Source: Paenibacillus sp. SC116 (GTDB lineage: Bacteria > Bacillota > Bacilli > Paenibacillales > Paenibacillaceae). Taken from it: a DNA stretch of 64,000 bases. This document shows positions 63,969 through 64,000 of the stretch, in pieces. Both the position numbers and the translations under genes were made by a program. Every line of letters begins with the position of its first letter. The first letter of the stretch is position 1. The stretch covers positions 2,228,777 through 2,292,776 of the forward strand of contig NZ_JANIOF010000001.1 of assembly GCF_024733555.1 (NCBI RefSeq). Direction: 5' to 3'. The notes beneath the pieces were generated by a model that searched no databases, was not told where the DNA came from, and saw only the letters and a program-made list of their open reading frames with translations.

Positions 63969-64000
63969 CCGTAATCAACCCCTACTACATAATTGTTGGA

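Overview
The window looks like a chromosomal segment of a Paenibacillus-like bacterium (Bacillota, Bacillales). The grounds are strong AGGAGG-type ribosome binding sites, frequent TTG and GTG starts, many Rho-independent terminators, and family content typical of Paenibacillaceae: a Gram-positive Tad pilus locus, DUF2621 and UPF0316 proteins, a BceAB exporter, a LysM mini-protein and IMPACT/YigZ. No rRNA, tRNA, CRISPR array, transposase or phage gene was recognised. Assignments rest on reading motifs and family resemblance; no database search was run.

Layout. 1-2737: the end of an oligopeptide/dipeptide ABC importer operon (partial permease, two ATPases). 2738-3438: a repeat-rich intergenic block. 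3439-8557: a nuclease-fold/winged-helix protein, the proline catabolic pair putB-pruA, and a divergent PAS/AAA+/Fis regulator with a degenerate AAA+ domain. 8946-10902: a His-rich zinc-type CDF exporter behind an ArsR/CzrA-like operator, and a UPF0316 protein. 11148-16677: a corrinoid salvage cluster, btuFCD then cobTUS, with no cobalamin riboswitch seen by eye. 17311-23980: a small membrane protein, a nitroreductase with a Fur box inside its promoter spacer, lipoate ligase, a DMT transporter, a Cof-type HAD phosphatase, a PhnP-like hydrolase, and a glycerophosphodiesterase coupled to an SH3-repeat protein. 24108-27942: a sulfate ABC importer (cysT-cysW-cysA-sbp). 28201-32827: LysM protein, TetR regulator, YigZ, pgi and a 3-hydroxyisobutyrate-dehydrogenase-like enzyme.

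32950-36701 is a very AT-rich block of four same-strand genes: a membrane-anchored subtilisin-like protease, a secreted His/Tyr-tailed protein, an unrecognised 387-aa protein and a TraX-like membrane protein. It looks horizontally acquired and sits between housekeeping genes. 37118-46730 returns to core genes: ppnP, tkt, an orphan TctC-type binding protein, an MFS transporter, purU, nfo, a DUF2621 protein and a TIGR01777 epimerase.

46841-57684 is a complete-looking Gram-positive Tad/Flp pilus locus on the minus strand, in the order tadZ-tadA-tadB-tadC-flp-three TadE/G-like pseudopilin or scaffold proteins-tadV-FHA protein. A 19-bp hairpin plus T-run faces into this locus just upstream of tadZ. 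It is downstream of no minus-strand gene and may be an attenuator or the end of a small RNA. 57973-63968 holds a thermonuclease lipoprotein, a divergent XRE-cupin regulator and DoxX protein, a small secreted protein, and a BceAB-type antimicrobial-peptide detoxification exporter.

The observations I rate highest are the putative tad attenuator, the AT-rich protease/secreted-protein island, the degenerate enhancer-binding-like regulator beside putB, and the Fur-box-in-spacer promoter.
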